Shown here: positions 63,687 through 64,000 of the stretch, piece after piece
Position numbering within the stretch: position 1 is the stretch's first letter
Layout of the letters: the number at the start of each line of letters is the position of its first letter
Source: Planctomonas deserti
Lineage (GTDB): Bacteria; Actinomycetota; Actinomycetes; Actinomycetales; Microbacteriaceae
DNA: 64,000 nt
Direction of reading: 5' to 3'
Assembly: GCF_003067705.1 (NCBI RefSeq)
Contig: NZ_QANL01000002.1
Coordinates: 806,001-870,000, forward strand
Made by a program: the position numbers and the translations under genes
Notes under the pieces: generated by a model
Databases searched by the model: none
Told to the model about the DNA's origin: nothing
Seen by the model: only the letters and a program-made list of their open reading frames with translations

Positions 63687-64000
63687 TCAGGAGGCCCACT
63701 TGGCGCGCAGGTACTGCGCCGGCCAGTAGTCCAGGTCGGCGCCGAGCTCGTGGGCCGCGCGCAGCGGGAAGTGCGGGTCGCGGAGCAGCTCCCGCGCCAT
63801 CATGACCACGTCGGTGGCGCCCGACGACACGAGGTCCTCCGCCTGCTGCGCGGTCGTGATGAGCCCGACCGCGCTGACGGGAACGCCCGCGTGCTCCCGC
63901 ACGTACGTGGCGAACGGCACCTGGTAGCCGGGGGAGAGCGGGATGGGCGCGGACACGTTGCCGCCCGTGGAGATGTCGAAGAAGTCCGCCCCGGCCTCGC
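63687..64000 (-). CDS. Old-yellow-enzyme NADPH:flavin oxidoreductase (YqjM/NamA-like), C-terminal part
   Basis: A partial gene cut by the right edge. The visible 104 codons include the FMN-barrel motifs ADFFDISTGG, PVSAVGLITTAQQAEDLV and GATDVVMMARELLRDPHFPL, and a terminal WPAQYLRAKW typical of YqjM-group enzymes that reduce enones, aldehydes or nitro compounds. The stop is at 63687-63689; the N-terminal barrel and catalytic Tyr are outside the window. Confidence 0.88.
   Translation of the reverse strand, partial: EAGADFFDISTGGNVSAPIPLSPGYQVPFATYVREHAGVPVSAVGLITTAQQAEDLVSSGATDVVMMARELLRDPHFPLRAAHELGADLDYWPAQYLRAKWAS

Overview
The window is high-GC DNA from an actinobacterium, most probably a member of the Microbacteriaceae. 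The basis is the core block at about 39-64 kb: prfB-ftsE-ftsX-smpB-ssrA, hisN-rsgA-aroA next to a SigH/RsrA-type sigma and zinc anti-sigma pair, the fused actinobacterial 2-oxoglutarate decarboxylase/dehydrogenase (kgd), and a GuaB1-type IMP dehydrogenase relative. I do not resolve the genus.

About 1-32.2 kb looks accessory. It opens with a Tn554-like or RIT-like recombinase trio (the first member is cut by the window edge), followed by a compact cassette of HTH protein, metallophosphoesterase and two membrane proteins. At 6.3-11.8 kb is a reactive-sulfur cluster: a CstR-like persulfide-sensing repressor and a DUF302 protein on one strand; a membrane rhodanese, a tandem rhodanese, a persulfide-dioxygenase-like fusion, a NiCoT-type permease and a TauE exporter on the other; and a near-perfect double operator between them. 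At 12.2-20.5 kb are a creatininase-family amidohydrolase, a MarR regulator, a zinc alcohol dehydrogenase, a six-gene marR/oxidoreductase/quaternary-amine ABC importer operon, and an isochorismatase-like protein without its nucleophile. At 20.9-26.7 kb a MarR gene with two GTTGT-N4-ACAAC operators precedes an F420-reductase-like protein, a VOC dioxygenase, a carboxylesterase, an LLM flavoprotein, an MFS pump and a DoxX protein. This resembles the Bacillus/Staphylococcus Mhq quinone-resistance set. At 26.8-32 kb are a beta-sandwich protein, a decayed gene, a membrane-anchored protein and a large protein with a HEPN-like RNxxxH motif.

The accessory DNA ends abruptly at about 32,210, inside a tad pilus locus: the TadA/CpaF ATPase gene has lost its 5' half. 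TadB, TadC, a Flp-like pilin and TadE/TadG-like genes follow to 37.9 kb, interrupted by an alpha/beta hydrolase and a VapBC toxin-antitoxin pair. Immediately after the tad block is a clear cyclic-di-GMP-I (GEMM) riboswitch in the leader of a TetR-like regulator.

From 39 to 64 kb the genes are mostly conserved housekeeping: translation termination and ribosome rescue (prfB, smpB, tmRNA), division (ftsEX), histidine and aromatic biosynthesis, ribosome assembly GTPase, thiol-stress sigma factor with a textbook autoregulatory promoter, a cupin-XRE/methyltransferase/thioredoxin-reductase-like trio with its own operator, TCA-cycle kgd, purine metabolism and two CNNM/CBS membrane proteins. The window ends inside an old-yellow-enzyme gene.
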